DNA of 42,633 nucleotides from an uncultured Desulfatiglans sp. (GCA_900498135.1 LR026961.1:2361944-2404576); one strand, 5' to 3'. Counted from the first letter of the stretch, positions 17,027 through 27,860 are shown. Translations and numbers: made by a program. Notes: a model not told the origin generated them from the letters alone.

Positions 17027-20000
17027 AGGTCCTCATCCCGCCTCTACTGTTGATCGTATTGGGGGGGCTCCTGATGCTATTGTCGGACCGCCTGGTTCAG
17101 GACCCTGCGGTTCAGGCCTATTTCCTCAAGCAAATCAGTGGAAAAATCGGATTCGACCTTGCTGCAGAAGAAATTACCGTCAACTGGCTGCACGGGATAG
17201 GTATCCGGGCTTACATGGCCGAGGCTGTTTCCCATTCAGGCAATATGCGGATGGAGGCGGCGGACCTCAGAATCATCTTGTCCCCAATCGGGTTGCTTCA
17301 GCGGGAGATCGCACCGACGCGCATCGATGTATATCAGCCTGTTGTCCACCTGCGGTCCCTCCCGGGGGAGCCGGCGGGAGCGGCCGTTGGTTGGGCCGAC
17401 GGGGTCTTTCCGGTATTGCTGCGTCAGTTCGGAGAGCTTGTTTCTTTGCATCTGGAGGACGGCCGTTTAGATTTGAACGGCGGGTCGGTCCGATTGAAGG
17501 ACTTCGATCTCATTGCAGAGCAGCGGGCGAACGCGCCTTTGACGGTCGATTTCTGGACCCGTGGACGCCTCATCCATGACCGGCGAGAGACGATCCTTTC
17601 TCTGGAGGGCGAGGTGAAGGAGGACGCGGTTCATCCAGAGGCGCCGCTCTGCCGGATGCGTCTTGAAGGCCGGTCGTTCCCGATCCGTTGGTTGCCTTGG
17701 CCTTCGTTCATCCCATGGCAGGGCGGAAGGATGGACATGGACATCTCGCTGAGCGGCAGCCGGGCCCTGGGTTTTACTGCGGATGCCCGGCTGAAGGGGA
17801 GACAGTGCGCCTTCGAGATCCGAAACGGAGAGCGGAGCAAGTCCTACCGTTTCAGCGAGTTGATATTGAACACCAAGGCTGCTTATGCTGATCGGCGCAT
17901 CGACCTATCTTCTTTCACATTGCAGGGCCCCGGTTTTGATTTTAACGGTTCCTCCGGATTCGATCTGAAGAATCCCAAAGATCCGGAGATCCTTATCCTG
18001 GCCAATAGTGAAGCGATCGCGCTGAAGGATTTCATGCCCTTGATCCCCGATTCGATTCTACCTGCGTGGTTGGAGAGAGACCTGTTTCCGTTGCTGCAAG
18101 ATGGAGAGGCGATCTTGGACGGAATCCGCGTGGCTGGGTCCGTGAGCCGGATCGGATCCCTGCGCGACAGGAGAAACGCCGACACGCTCACTCTGTCGAT
18201 AGGCTGGAAAGGGTTGACCGCCGATACTCCTTGGGCCCCGGTTCCCTTTCGGGAGATTCCGGGATCGCTGGATATCGCGAATGGGGAGTTGAGGATCTCG
18301 GGCATCAGGGCGCTTTTCGGGCAGTCGGAACTCCAGGAAGGGTCGATGATCGTCTTTGATCTCTATGAGGATCCCCCCGTTTTCAATTTTGCCGTGAAGG
18401 GACGTTTCGACGCTTCCGATCTTGCAGCAATCGCCCGGAGGGTGCCGCTGCCGCCTGGTTTGACGGGATGGGTCGAGCGCACCAAACCCGAGTCGATCAG
18501 CGGATGCATCGAGGCCGATGTCCGGGCCGCCTATGTGTCAGGATCGGTTTGGCCGGTCCTGCAGAGCGGCGTTTTTGACGTAGTCGATGCGAGATGGGCC
18601 CCGGGTGGTTCGACGGAGGCCCTGCACGTTGAGCAAGGGACCCTGGAACTCGATCTCGCCGGGGAAAGCCGTTTTTCCAGTCGTTTTGACTGGGAAGGCT
18701 CATCGCTGGAGATGGACGGTACCTTCGGCCCAGGCTGGGAAGACGGATGGAGTCTGAACGGTCAGGGCGGGGTCGATTTCTTGAGGTTGATGCAGTACAC
18801 CGGGGTCATGTCGCCGTGGCTGCCGGCCTTTCCCCATAGCGTTCCGTGCCGGTTTTCTCTGAAGGCCGTGGACGCGGGATGGCAGATTGCGGCTGAAGCG
18901 GATATTTCCGGCATGACATGGGATGCGCCTTCTTTCTCGATACAACTGCCGGATCAGGATTGCCGGGTGTCGTTCGACGGCACGTACCTTTCCGAAAGAA
19001 ATAAGCGGATTGCCGGCAACGCGTTGTTCTCATTACAGAACGCAACCGCCGAGGTCAAGGGATCCGGTGATGCCGACGGGCTGCATGTGACGATTGCTTC
19101 ATCTTCCTTCCCGTTGAAGACGCTTCATTTTCGCCCCACCCTGGCTGGGCGGGCCCCCCTTGAAGGGGTTCTGAAGGGAGATCTCGATCTGATCATCCCG
19201 ATGCACTCTCCGGAGGAGTTCTCGGCCGAGGGCTTCCTCTCAGGGAAGGACATGGCGTGGACCCTGCCGATGACTTCCATGTCGATTCGCGAGGGGATGT
19301 TCTCGGTGGTCTTGGACGGTGAGTCATGCGAACTCACCGAGCTTTCGCTTCTGCTGGACGGAGGCCATGTGTCCGGGCGCGGTAGCTTCGGTTCGCTCTG
19401 GAGGGCCCCGAGAGGTGATGTGCAGCTGGAGATCGAGCGTGTCGATTTCTCTCGTCTTCTGGAGTCGTTGAAGAAGGTGGGCGCAGGGGAATTCGGACGG
19501 AAAGACTGGAATTTCCCGCAGGAGGCCGATTTGGGGATTTCGGTGGCGATCGATCAGGCCGAGTGGAAGGGGCGCGGATGCGGGAAGTTGAAAGGCGAGT
19601 TGATCCTGGCTGGCGGAGCCCTCTCTGTGGAAGAAGTCCTGCTGAAGCTGCAGCAGACGCGCATGACCCTGAAAGGCTCGATGCGCCGGGGTGGATCCCC
19701 TTCGATCGAGGCATCGGCCCATGTCCTGTCGGAGGGACAGCCGATCAGTGGAATTACGAGTGTTTGCGGGTGGAAGCCCACCGAGATCGAGGGGCGCCTG
19801 AGTATGGAAGGGGTTTTTTTCACGCGCGGGAAGCGATTTTCGGATCTGACAAAGAACATGGATGGCCGGGCAAGGGTGAAGCTCGAAGACGGGATCATCA
19901 GACGATCCAACCTGATTGTCAAGATATTGGAATTCCTCAGTCTACAGAGGATCGTCGACCGGCGGCCGGATGATATTTCCCGGGAAGGATTCTACTTTCA

Positions 20001-20421
20001 GAGCATCGAGGGGCAGGTAGGGGCTGAAAAAGGGGTTCTCGAAAGCGACGACCTCCTGATCAGGAGCCCGGCCTTCAATGCCGCAGTCGAGGGGTCTCTC
20101 GATCTCCGGACGCAAACGGTCGCAATGGATATGGGTGTCCAGCCCCTGGGAACCATCGACAGCCTTGTAAGCCGAATTCCGGTGGTGGGTTATATATTGA
20201 GTGGCGAAGACAAGACCGTTCTGGTGTATCGTTTCAAAATCCACGGACCCGTGGACCAGCCGGAAATCGATTACATGCCCCTGAAGAACATCGGAGACAG
20301 CATGAAGGGTTACATGGAGCGATTGATCGGTACACCGTGGCGGCTTCTCAAAGAGATAGGTAGAATCAGCAGAGAGATCGAACAGACCGAACCCTTGGAG
20401 CCTGCTGAAGAAGGGCTCTAG
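17008..20421 (+). CDS. Large AsmA-like (AsmA/YhdP/TamB type) envelope protein
   Basis: 1137 residues. One N-terminal membrane anchor (about 5-27, [17 protein letters not shown]) is followed by a very long periplasmic region of repeating short beta strands, and a C-terminal AsmA-like block (about 950-1110: [18 protein letters not shown] through [12 protein letters not shown]). Members of this superfamily form long grooved beta structures spanning the periplasm and are implicated in phospholipid transport to the outer membrane. That fits the phosphatidyltransferase gene two places upstream. It starts at ATG 17008 inside the Nudix gene. Superfamily assignment is good; the specific member (YhdP-like or other) is uncertain. 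Confidence 0.82.
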   Translation: MRRTILKVLIPPLLLIVLGGLLMLLSDRLVQDPAVQAYFLKQISGKIGFDLAAEEITVNWLHGIGIRAYMAEAVSHSGNMRMEAADLRIILSPIGLLQREIAPTRIDVYQPVVHLRSLPGEPAGAAVGWADGVFPVLLRQFGELVSLHLEDGRLDLNGGSVRLKDFDLIAEQRANAPLTVDFWTRGRLIHDRRETILSLEGEVKEDAVHPEAPLCRMRLEGRSFPIRWLPWPSFIPWQGGRMDMDISLSGSRALGFTADARLKGRQCAFEIRNGERSKSYRFSELILNTKAAYADRRIDLSSFTLQGPGFDFNGSSGFDLKNPKDPEILILANSEAIALKDFMPLIPDSILPAWLERDLFPLLQDGEAILDGIRVAGSVSRIGSLRDRRNADTLTLSIGWKGLTADTPWAPVPFREIPGSLDIANGELRISGIRALFGQSELQEGSMIVFDLYEDPPVFNFAVKGRFDASDLAAIARRVPLPPGLTGWVERTKPESISGCIEADVRAAYVSGSVWPVLQSGVFDVVDARWAPGGSTEALHVEQGTLELDLAGESRFSSRFDWEGSSLEMDGTFGPGWEDGWSLNGQGGVDFLRLMQYTGVMSPWLPAFPHSVPCRFSLKAVDAGWQIAAEADISGMTWDAPSFSIQLPDQDCRVSFDGTYLSERNKRIAGNALFSLQNATAEVKGSGDADGLHVTIASSSFPLKTLHFRPTLAGRAPLEGVLKGDLDLIIPMHSPEEFSAEGFLSGKDMAWTLPMTSMSIREGMFSVVLDGESCELTELSLLLDGGHVSGRGSFGSLWRAPRGDVQLEIERVDFSRLLESLKKVGAGEFGRKDWNFPQEADLGISVAIDQAEWKGRGCGKLKGELILAGGALSVEEVLLKLQQTRMTLKGSMRRGGSPSIEASAHVLSEGQPISGITSVCGWKPTEIEGRLSMEGVFFTRGKRFSDLTKNMDGRARVKLEDGIIRRSNLIVKILEFLSLQRIVDRRPDDISREGFYFQSIEGQVGAEKGVLESDDLLIRSPAFNAAVEGSLDLRTQTVAMDMGVQPLGTIDSLVSRIPVVGYILSGEDKTVLVYRFKIHGPVDQPEIDYMPLKNIGDSMKGYMERLIGTPWRLLKEIGRISREIEQTEPLEPAEEGL

Positions 20422-20448
20422 ACGCCGGTTTTCGAAAGGAACGTCCAG

Positions 20449-22314
20449 ATGGCCAAAATTGACCTGGTTGATATCTTCAAGCGCCGGACCCGGCATCCCT
20501 ATAGACCCCGAGCTTCTCACCTGGTGGAGCATCTTTTTCCGGATTTCAGCCTGATTTCACCGCCAGGCGGCTCTTTGCTGGCGGGGGTCACCTCGTTTGC
20601 GAACCATCAACTCTATGTCGTCGCCCAGCAAAAACCCACACCCGATGACCTGCGTAGCAGCGAGGATCTCAAGAAGCTCAACTATGGCATGCTGACCTCG
20701 GACGATCATGCCCACATTCTGAGGATACTGCGTGAGGCGGCAGCTTCAGATACCGATAAGACGGTTCTTTTCACGGTTATCGATACCTATGGAGCGGATA
20801 TTTCCATGTATTCCGCTCAAAGGTTTCAGGCCTTCTTCATCGCCCACCTCATCCGCGCCTTCCTGACCATAAGGGTCAGAACCGTATCCCTTATCCTAGG
20901 GGAGGGGGGGAGCGGAGGGGCGCTGGCGATTCAGGTGACAGACGTCCGCGGGCAAATGGAAGATGCCCTTTATGCGACAGCGCCTCCGGAGAGTATGGCT
21001 TCGATCGTTTTCCGGGATGCCACCCGGATTCAAGATGCCCTGACGGTTCTGAAGCCTGCGGCGAAGGAGTTGAAGGCCTTGGATGTGATCGACCGGATTG
21101 TTCCTTCTCCTGAGGATGTGACGGATGTCGAGGGGTTTGCCGCAAACGTGAAGGATTTCCTGTCCAAGGCGATCAAAGACCTTTCGCGCAATCATATCAA
21201 CAAGCTGATCAAGCGCAGGGAGATGCGCGCCAAATCATACGGGGTGTCGAAAGGAAGCGGCCCTCTTTATGACATCAAACGTTACATCGAAAAACCGATC
21301 AAGATGGCATTCCGCAGACCCGCACCTGATATCAAGATCGTCAACTACTCGAGCCTGACCGAGGTGGGGGATGATTACGGTCACATGGATGGCAGGGCGG
21401 AGGATACGGAGTTTATCGAATGCGGGTCTGGAAGGAGCGGGGAGGGCAAGCACCAGGGCTGCGGCAAGCTGATCCCTCTCAAGGATTTCCTGGACAATTT
21501 CCAGGTTTGCCCCGAGTGCGGCTATGCCTACATCCTGAGCGCGACTGGATGGATAGACTGTCTTGCGGATACCGGGAGTTTTCATGAACTTTACAGAAAC
21601 TTGAGTGTAGAGGATCTCCTCGAAGAAGACGCCATGACCAGTTATTACCGTGATTTCCTGGCGAAGCAGGAGGGTCGGTCCCATTTCAAGGAATCCCTCG
21701 TGGTCGGCAGTGCGGAAATCCATCATTTCAAGGTCGTCATGGCCATCAGTGAATTCTACTACTGCGGCGGGTCGATGGGGGTGGTTTTCGGCGAAAAGTT
21801 TCGGAGGGCTGTCGACTATGCGATCCAGGAGAATATCCCACTCGTGAGTTTGTGTTGTTCGGGTGGGGCGCGTCTTTATGAGGGTATTTCGGCTCTGATG
21901 CAGATGGTAAAGACAGTGGAGTCGGTCAACCGCCTCAAACGGGCCGGGCTGCCGTTCATCTCGGTTCTGGCGGACCCCTCGACGGGCGGCGCGATCGCGA
22001 GTTATGCGGCTCTGGGGGATGTCGTCATCGCTGAGCCCGGGGCCCTGGTGATCTTCGCCGGCCCACGAGTGATGAAATCACGCGGGTTTCAGGTCGAGGA
22101 AAAACTGGTCCGGTCGCATTTTTTGCACCAGATCTCAGGGGAAATCTATGATCGGCTCGATTACTACCACGATATACGCGGTATCCAGGAGATCTGCGAG
22201 CGGAAACACATGAAATACACCCTTGCGAAATACCTGGAATTTTACCGACGAACGGGTCTACGTCTCCCCCGCAAGACACGCAGGAAGAAGGGTCGTTCAA
22301 CCGCCGTCTGGTGA
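20449..22314 (+). CDS. Fused acetyl-CoA carboxylase carboxyltransferase, alpha then beta
   Basis: 621 residues. The first ~290 resemble AccA (alpha; LGEGGSGGALAIQ oxyanion segment near 150-162). The rest resembles AccD (beta; SGGARLYEGISALMQM near 475-490, LADPSTGGAIASYA near 508-522). Together they transfer carboxyl from carboxybiotin to acetyl-CoA, giving malonyl-CoA for fatty-acid synthesis. The beta zinc finger is altered: C325-x12-C338-x15-C354-x2-C357 instead of C-x2-C-x15-C-x2-C. ATG 20449 has AAAGGA eight bases upstream, 27 bases after the AsmA-like stop. No biotin carboxylase or carrier gene is nearby, so these must be elsewhere. An acyl-CoA carboxylase with another substrate is possible, but the zinc finger favours Acc. 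Confidence 0.87.
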   Translation: MAKIDLVDIFKRRTRHPYRPRASHLVEHLFPDFSLISPPGGSLLAGVTSFANHQLYVVAQQKPTPDDLRSSEDLKKLNYGMLTSDDHAHILRILREAAASDTDKTVLFTVIDTYGADISMYSAQRFQAFFIAHLIRAFLTIRVRTVSLILGEGGSGGALAIQVTDVRGQMEDALYATAPPESMASIVFRDATRIQDALTVLKPAAKELKALDVIDRIVPSPEDVTDVEGFAANVKDFLSKAIKDLSRNHINKLIKRREMRAKSYGVSKGSGPLYDIKRYIEKPIKMAFRRPAPDIKIVNYSSLTEVGDDYGHMDGRAEDTEFIECGSGRSGEGKHQGCGKLIPLKDFLDNFQVCPECGYAYILSATGWIDCLADTGSFHELYRNLSVEDLLEEDAMTSYYRDFLAKQEGRSHFKESLVVGSAEIHHFKVVMAISEFYYCGGSMGVVFGEKFRRAVDYAIQENIPLVSLCCSGGARLYEGISALMQMVKTVESVNRLKRAGLPFISVLADPSTGGAIASYAALGDVVIAEPGALVIFAGPRVMKSRGFQVEEKLVRSHFLHQISGEIYDRLDYYHDIRGIQEICERKHMKYTLAKYLEFYRRTGLRLPRKTRRKKGRSTAVW

Positions 22315-22572
22315 TCATTCGAGCAGGTCCCGGATGGCAGGCACTAGATAGACGCCGCTCAGGTCGAAGCGCCTCAAGGATTGGAGGAGAAGCTCCTTTT
22401 TCTCTTCGAGGCAGGCCCGCTTATCGACAATGATAACGGGCCTGCCGCGTAGCCGGCACAGGCCTCCCTTGCTGGCAGCGATCCTTCCATGCGAAAGGTT
22501 CTCGTAGCGAATCCCGATCTCCAAGGCCGCTGCCAGGGATTCGAGGGTCTCGATTATTTCCTCGTTTGTCAC
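22315..22572 (-). CDS. Small hypothetical protein, 85 residues
   Basis: A compact acidic and basic protein (MTNEEIIETLESLAAALEIG at the N-terminus) with a central CRLRGRPVIIVDK segment. I do not recognise a named family. It starts at GTG 22572 with GGAGAAGAAGG just upstream, 52 bases after the malate dehydrogenase stop, so it is probably cotranscribed with it. Its stop abuts the stop of the carboxyltransferase gene on the other strand, leaving no room for a terminator. Confidence 0.7.
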   Translation of the reverse strand: MTNEEIIETLESLAAALEIGIRYENLSHGRIAASKGGLCRLRGRPVIIVDKRACLEEKKELLLQSLRRFDLSGVYLVPAIRDLLE

Positions 22573-22624
22573 CCTTCTTCTCCGATTCCCGGACGGCGCT
22601 CCGAAGAAAGGCTCATGATACCCT

Positions 22625-23578
<954 letters not shown>

Positions 23579-23698
23579 TTAATCTGTTGAATGATGTGTC
23601 AAGTCGGTGTTGGCGCTTTTTTATCCTCAGTCTTTGGGGCTCAACTCCGCCGATTCGAGGCGGGACCCACCTTCAATGATATCTAGATCATATGAAAC

Positions 23699-23758
23699 GG
23701 GCTGGTCCGGGGTGTAAAATACACCCCAGCCAAGAAATCCAAAACGGAGGACCAGCCC
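23699..23758 (+). promoter_or_regulatory. Nested inverted repeats enclosing the transposase ribosome binding site
   Basis: An outer perfect 10-bp inverted repeat (GGGCTGGTCC at 23699-23708, GGACCAGCCC at 23749-23758) directly abuts the ATG at 23759. Inside it is a perfect 8-bp hairpin (GGGGTGTA/TACACCCC, 23709-23727, loop AAA). The ribosome binding site GGAGG (23746-23750) overlaps the right arm, so pairing would hide it. Confidence 0.6.
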
Positions 23759-23944
23759 ATGAAAAAAGTAGCGTATGTCGGTGTAGATTACCACATGAAT
23801 TCTCTTTCGATCGCCGTAGTGGTCGAGGGTGAGAAGAGGATTCACCAGATGATCCGCTTGGCGAACGATGACAAGGTAATCGCGAAGTATTTCAAGAAAC
23901 TGTCTGGCGAGTCTGAAATTCGTGCATGCTATGAAGCCTCCTGA
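23759..23944 (+). pseudogene. IS110-family transposase remnant (N-terminal fragment)
   Basis: 61 residues matching the start of IS110-family (DEDD) transposases: VAYVGVDYHMNSLSIAVV with the first catalytic aspartate, ending at RACYEAS, where family members continue with a glycine-rich segment. A TGA follows and no continuation of the protein is found in the next 600 bases in any frame, so about four fifths of the gene is gone. It has its own ATG and ribosome binding site. It marks an old insertion between mdh and pyrR. Confidence 0.75.
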
Positions 23945-24519
23945 TGGACATTATTGAAGGAAATCATAAATGCTGGGGCGAACGGTGAGTCTTCGTGCGA
24001 GCAGCCGCGCAGATGGACGCAGAGATGGGCAAAAAGACGCTGTCCGGGTGGAAACCATCGGATGTCGCCAAGGTGAACGGCCAATATGAGAGGAATCCTT
24101 GTTTGATCATCCCAGTGGCTCAAGGAACGGGTTCGGCAGGTTCACAAGGACGATCCCTATTACAGGCCGGAAGGACGGCGGTTTTGTTCGGCCGGCTTTC
24201 GGGTTGTTTTCAGGCGATCTTTTGGTCCAGCTGGCTTCGGCGGCGGCTTGCTCGGGGATCATGACCGTGCGCCGAGGTCGAATACCGTCTCGAGAATGGA
24301 TAAACACCGCAATTGGCCCGGAAAAACGCGGGCTGGATTCGAACACTCGAAAAGCAGGGGCCTCGGTCCAGCGGGTTGACCTCCGGTTCATGACCGGCCG
24401 TTGCTGCCGCGAGTTGCCAGCCGGAAAAACAGTCTGCAAAATTATAGAACAATTGAAATTTTAAGGTCAAGCAGTCAGCGTTGTTGAAGGGGTAAGTATT
24501 GATTTTGAATAGGAATTGA
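23945..24519. other. Spacer after the IS remnant
   Basis: About 575 bases between the transposase fragment and the pyrR promoter. It includes repeat copy C. The remaining open frames have no ribosome binding sites and look like chance frames. The last ~80 bases become AT-rich toward the promoter. Confidence 0.4.
24001..24056 (+). repeat. Dispersed intergenic repeat, copy C
   Basis: A degenerate forward copy of the core: GCAGATGGACGCAGAGATGG, GCAAAAAGACG, TGTCCGGGTGGAAACC. It aligns base for base, with about a quarter of positions changed, to the core of copy A. Only the right-hand core is present. Confidence 0.55.
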
Positions 24520-24548
24520 TTGACTTCGATGTTTTTGGTGGGTAATAA
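24520..24548 (+). promoter_or_regulatory. Sigma-70 promoter for pyrR
   Basis: TTGACT (24520-24525), 17 bases, TAATAA (24543-24548), in an AT-rich stretch. Transcription would start near 24555, leaving a leader of only about 25 bases, too short for the usual PyrR-binding attenuator. Confidence 0.65.
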
Positions 24549-24579
24549 TAAAAATATTAATGACCTAGGCAGGTAAAGC

Positions 24580-25128
24580 ATGGAAAAGACTGTGGTGCTC
24601 AGGGAGCGGGATATTGCGGAATGTCTAAAAACCATCGCTGACGCGATCCTTCAGAGAAATGATATCTTGAAGGATGTCGCTTTGGTTGGCATCAGGACAG
24701 GAGGAGCTTTTCTCGCCGCCCGGCTGCAGGATGCCATCAGGGAGAAGAGCGGGAAGGTCTTGCCTATGGGGGTACTGGATATCACCTTGTACCGTGACGA
24801 CTGGACGAGGATTGGTCCGGCGCCGGTGGTAGGAAAGACAGAGCTGCCTTTTTCCGTCGATGACAAGACCGTGGTGCTGGTTGACGATGTCCTGTTTACC
24901 GGGAGGACGGTGCGGGCGGCGATGGATGCCCTCATGGATTACGGTCGGCCGCGCCGGATTGAACTGGCGGTTCTTGTGGACAGGGGTGAACGAAATCGTG
25001 AACTGCCGATCTTTGCCAATTACGTCGGCTCTGTCTATGAAAGCTCTGCCGACACGACCGTGAATGTCTACCTCAAGGAAGAGGGATATTTCGATCATGT
25101 TGCGATAGAAGAAAAGAGGGCCGTTTGA
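24580..25128 (+). CDS. pyrR: PyrR-type regulator / uracil phosphoribosyltransferase
   Basis: 182 residues, the usual PyrR length. The phosphoribosyltransferase PRPP loop VVLVDDVLFTGRTVRAA (about 97-113) is intact, with the family's GIRTGG near 37-42 and a DITLYRDD segment near 67-74. PyrR proteins convert uracil and PRPP to UMP, and in many bacteria bind pyr mRNA leaders to cause attenuation. No pyrimidine biosynthesis gene lies next to it, and its own leader is short, so regulation in cis is not evident. It starts at ATG 24580 after AGGCAGG. The next gene starts inside its stop codon. Confidence 0.93.
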   Translation: MEKTVVLRERDIAECLKTIADAILQRNDILKDVALVGIRTGGAFLAARLQDAIREKSGKVLPMGVLDITLYRDDWTRIGPAPVVGKTELPFSVDDKTVVLVDDVLFTGRTVRAAMDALMDYGRPRRIELAVLVDRGERNRELPIFANYVGSVYESSADTTVNVYLKEEGYFDHVAIEEKRAV

Positions 25129-26336
25129 AGTCAGGTTCAAAGAAGAAGAACAAAAAAAAGGACAAGGAAGGCAGGCGCCTTTCAACCGCAGAGAATGCTC
25201 GTTTGAAAGAATTGCTGGATTTGGCTCAAATGGCTTCCCCTGATTCCCTGACGGAGGAGGCGGGCGGACCGGAGATGGCCCAAGCCTTGATCGAGAAGTT
25301 GGCGCAGAACGACTCCCCTCGTTTGGAGACGATGGCCGCGCTTGCGGAGGCCTATCCTGAAAAAGCCGTGCGCAAAGCACTCAGACGAGCGGTTTTCCAG
25401 ATGGAACGGCGCGGTATCCCTGTGGATTCCCTTCAGGAAAATGCTGCGCTACGGCCCGAACCGGCATTGAGGGCCCGTGTGGAGAATGACCTTCATGCAC
25501 AGATAGGTCCTGTCATGGATCTGAGCGGAGCGCGGTTGGTCGTGGTTACGGCGACTCATCCGCTCAGGGGCCATGAGGTCTTGATTGCAGTTGTCTCACC
25601 TGAGAAAGGTTTTCTCGATATCTTCGCTGGCAGAGTAAACAGGAAGCAACTCACGAGGCTTGAAAAAGACATGGAGGCCGAGGGGCAGCCGATGGTGGAC
25701 ACCTCGCTCCTGCACTCGGCGGATGTGCTCGAAAAGGCATACCAGCAGCATATCCGGATGAACGCCGGTGCGCCCGATGGATACCTGGCGATACGTCCAT
25801 CCTTGCTCGAACGCGCGGCCCGCTCGAAATCACCCGCAATCGAAGAAGAACCTGGGGCTTCAACGGAGCCGCTCCAGCCTCCGACCCAGGCCCAGTGCGA
25901 TCTCTTGTTCAGAGAGCCGTGCATGGAAAGATGGCTGATCGAGGTCGACCTGCTCCAGCCATATCTAGAGGAGATGCAGTCCGCGGTCGAAAGCCCGCTT
26001 GTGCTATCGGCGATGTCTCAGGCCGATCGCCTGGCCGATATCAGAGGCCGTGCCCTGTCCGGCATTTTCACCGGGGCCAAGATGGATTCTCTGAGGGATT
26101 GCTTGACCGAGAATGCCTTTGTCTTCAGAGGGATCGGGAAAGACGATGCCGCTAAAACAAGTCTCCAGGCCGCTCAGGAATGCGTCAGATTCAGGGATGC
26201 TCCTGACGGGAGCGTGTTTCTCCGATATCTTTTGGACCGCAGTCTTGCCCAGGCGGGAGGTGTCGACCTCGGAAAGCCTCCTGAAGAGGATCTTATGGAG
26301 GAAAATCAGATGGAAAAGCCTTTGATCCTTGTGTGA
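25125..26336 (+). CDS. Hypothetical protein, 403 residues, lysine-rich N-terminus
   Basis: I do not recognise a family. The first 16 residues are strongly basic (KSGSKKKNKKKDKEGRR), followed by a helical, charged middle with alanine- and leucine-rich segments resembling alpha-helical repeats. There is no membrane segment, signal peptide or cysteine motif. The TTG at 25125 overlaps the pyrR stop (TTGA), so translation is probably coupled. The gene is followed after 24 bases by yjbQ. The basic tail suggests nucleic-acid contact, which is only a guess. Confidence 0.72.
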   Translation: MKSGSKKKNKKKDKEGRRLSTAENARLKELLDLAQMASPDSLTEEAGGPEMAQALIEKLAQNDSPRLETMAALAEAYPEKAVRKALRRAVFQMERRGIPVDSLQENAALRPEPALRARVENDLHAQIGPVMDLSGARLVVVTATHPLRGHEVLIAVVSPEKGFLDIFAGRVNRKQLTRLEKDMEAEGQPMVDTSLLHSADVLEKAYQQHIRMNAGAPDGYLAIRPSLLERAARSKSPAIEEEPGASTEPLQPPTQAQCDLLFREPCMERWLIEVDLLQPYLEEMQSAVESPLVLSAMSQADRLADIRGRALSGIFTGAKMDSLRDCLTENAFVFRGIGKDDAAKTSLQAAQECVRFRDAPDGSVFLRYLLDRSLAQAGGVDLGKPPEEDLMEENQMEKPLILV

Positions 26337-26360
26337 AGGAGGGAAAGGAGACCGTTTCAG

Positions 26361-26753
26361 ATGCCTGTATCGATTTCTGTTAAAACCGGCACCAGGACCG
26401 AGATGATCGACATCACCGGGCGGGTGCAGGAGACACTGCGGCAGGCCGGCGTCAAAGACGGCCTGTGTCTGGTTTACATCCCCCATACGACCGCCGGCTT
26501 AACCATCAACGAGGGTGCCGACCCCGATGTATGCCGGGATATCCTTGCCAGGCTTGAATTCCTCGTGCCCAGGAATGCCGGGTACCGCCACGCAGAGGGC
26601 AATGCGGACAGCCATATCAAGACGTCTTTGATGGGGAGTTCCGTCTCCGTCCTGGTGGAGGAAGGAAGCCTGGTTCTGGGGACGTGGCAGAGGATCTTTC
26701 TGTGCGAATTCGATGGGCCGAGAACGCGGCGGGTATTCGTTGCCTTCAAGTAG
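26361..26753 (+). CDS. yjbQ: YjbQ family (UPF0047) protein
   Basis: 130 residues covering the whole family. Conserved parts are visible: [20 protein letters not shown] (histidine and threonine of the proposed active site), [20 protein letters not shown], and a C-terminal [16 protein letters not shown]. Family members have weak thiamine-phosphate synthase activity when overproduced, but the true role is uncertain. It lies 24 bases after the lysine-rich hypothetical gene and ends the pyrR run. Confidence 0.93.
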   Translation: MPVSISVKTGTRTEMIDITGRVQETLRQAGVKDGLCLVYIPHTTAGLTINEGADPDVCRDILARLEFLVPRNAGYRHAEGNADSHIKTSLMGSSVSVLVEEGSLVLGTWQRIFLCEFDGPRTRRVFVAFK

Positions 26754-26773
26754 GGGGGACTTTCTTCCTTCAA

Positions 26774-26792
26774 AAGAGCGGCTGCCGCTCTT
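26774..26792 (-). terminator. Intrinsic terminator candidate between convergent genes
   Basis: A perfect 8-bp stem AAGAGCGG/CCGCTCTT with loop CTG. On the minus strand it ends in CTCTTTTG, so it fits best as the terminator of the ATP-grasp gene; on the plus strand it lacks a T-run but could still slow transcription leaving yjbQ. Confidence 0.55.
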
Positions 26793-26912
26793 CGCGGGAT
26801 GTATTCCTCAATGGGCTGAAGGAACAGCACCTTCCAGGTTCTCAAGTTGAGAAAAGAGGATCTCCATCCTGAACATGACTCCCTTGAAGCGAATTTCTGC
26901 TGCGACGAGTCC

Positions 26913-27818
26913 TCAATAAAGACATATTCCCGAAGGGTCGAGGCCGATCTTTTCGACCCAATTTCTCACCTCTCTGTGCAGGATCCTGTAAAACCGTTCA
27001 CCTCCGCCCAGCCCCCGCCTGCCGAAAAAATAATTGATCTCGAGAAAAAGAGGTTCGGGATCGACTTCGGAGAGGTTGAAAACGATGTCGATGGCCGCCA
27101 GATCGAGAGGGGCTGAACGGGCAAAGCCGCTTACAGCCGCGACCGCTTTGCGCTGCAGGTTTTGATTCCAGGAGTGGTCGACCACCGCCCCGCGGGCGAT
27201 GGTCGTGATGATCTGGTTTGGAACGGCAGGACGCTTCCAGTAACTGACCTTGGTCTCACCGATCAGAACGACTCTCAGGACATTGCCTTCCGCATCGATC
27301 AGCTCTTGGCTGACGAATCCACTTGAGCCGCTTTCCTCGCATTGCCCCACATGCTGGAGCGTATCGCTCAGCTCCCGCTCGTTGCGGATGAGGAAGATGC
27401 CTTCGGCTTCGTGATGGCCGTCCTGCTTGATGAGGAATGGAAAGGCATGTGGTTGATGGCCGCAGTCCCGGGCATGCTTGAAGTCTTCTGTCGATGACCA
27501 TAAAGAAGTGCGAGGATGGGGGCAATTGTAACGTGCAAAGAGCTCCGCCTGTCCGCACTTGCCTGGATAGCGGAACCGCAGGGAGTAATCCGGAAAGACG
27601 GGCACGCCTGATGCGGCGCAGGCCTCGAAAAGTCCTCTGGGGCATCCCTGTGGCAGGAGGATGGCACTGGCTTTCCCTATGAGCTCTTTTTCAGGGGCCC
27701 CGAGCGGGCGCGAGCCCAGGATGATCTGGGCATCCCCCCCCAGGCATGGGTGAAAAGAAAGGATCATAAGCGGGCCGATGAATTGTATGAGTCGTTTGAC
27801 AATTCTTTGTTCAAGCAT
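26913..27818 (-). CDS. ATP-grasp family ligase-like protein (RimK-like)
   Basis: 301 residues. The pattern fits ATP-grasp enzymes: FPFLIKQDGHHEAEGIFLI (ATP-binding lysine region, about 125-143), SQELIDAEGNVLRVVLIG, and the metal-binding LDLAAIDIVF then PLFLEINYFFG near the C-terminus. Such enzymes join a carboxylate to an amine or thiol using ATP; the substrate is unknown. The start is uncertain: the ATG at 27818 has no ribosome binding site and lies only four bases from a TATTAT (27823-27828), so an internal ATG at 27767 (MILSFHPCL) may be the real start. It is divergent from the FmdB-type gene. Confidence 0.83.
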   Translation of the reverse strand: MLEQRIVKRLIQFIGPLMILSFHPCLGGDAQIILGSRPLGAPEKELIGKASAILLPQGCPRGLFEACAASGVPVFPDYSLRFRYPGKCGQAELFARYNCPHPRTSLWSSTEDFKHARDCGHQPHAFPFLIKQDGHHEAEGIFLIRNERELSDTLQHVGQCEESGSSGFVSQELIDAEGNVLRVVLIGETKVSYWKRPAVPNQIITTIARGAVVDHSWNQNLQRKAVAAVSGFARSAPLDLAAIDIVFNLSEVDPEPLFLEINYFFGRRGLGGGERFYRILHREVRNWVEKIGLDPSGICLY

Positions 27819-27860
27819 TAGGATAATAACAAAAACTTGTCTGTGTGAGGAATGGTAAAA

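Noticed and set aside
24335..24395. tRNA-like GGATTCGAACAC stretch
   Set aside because: No acceptor stem or anticodon arm can be drawn around it.
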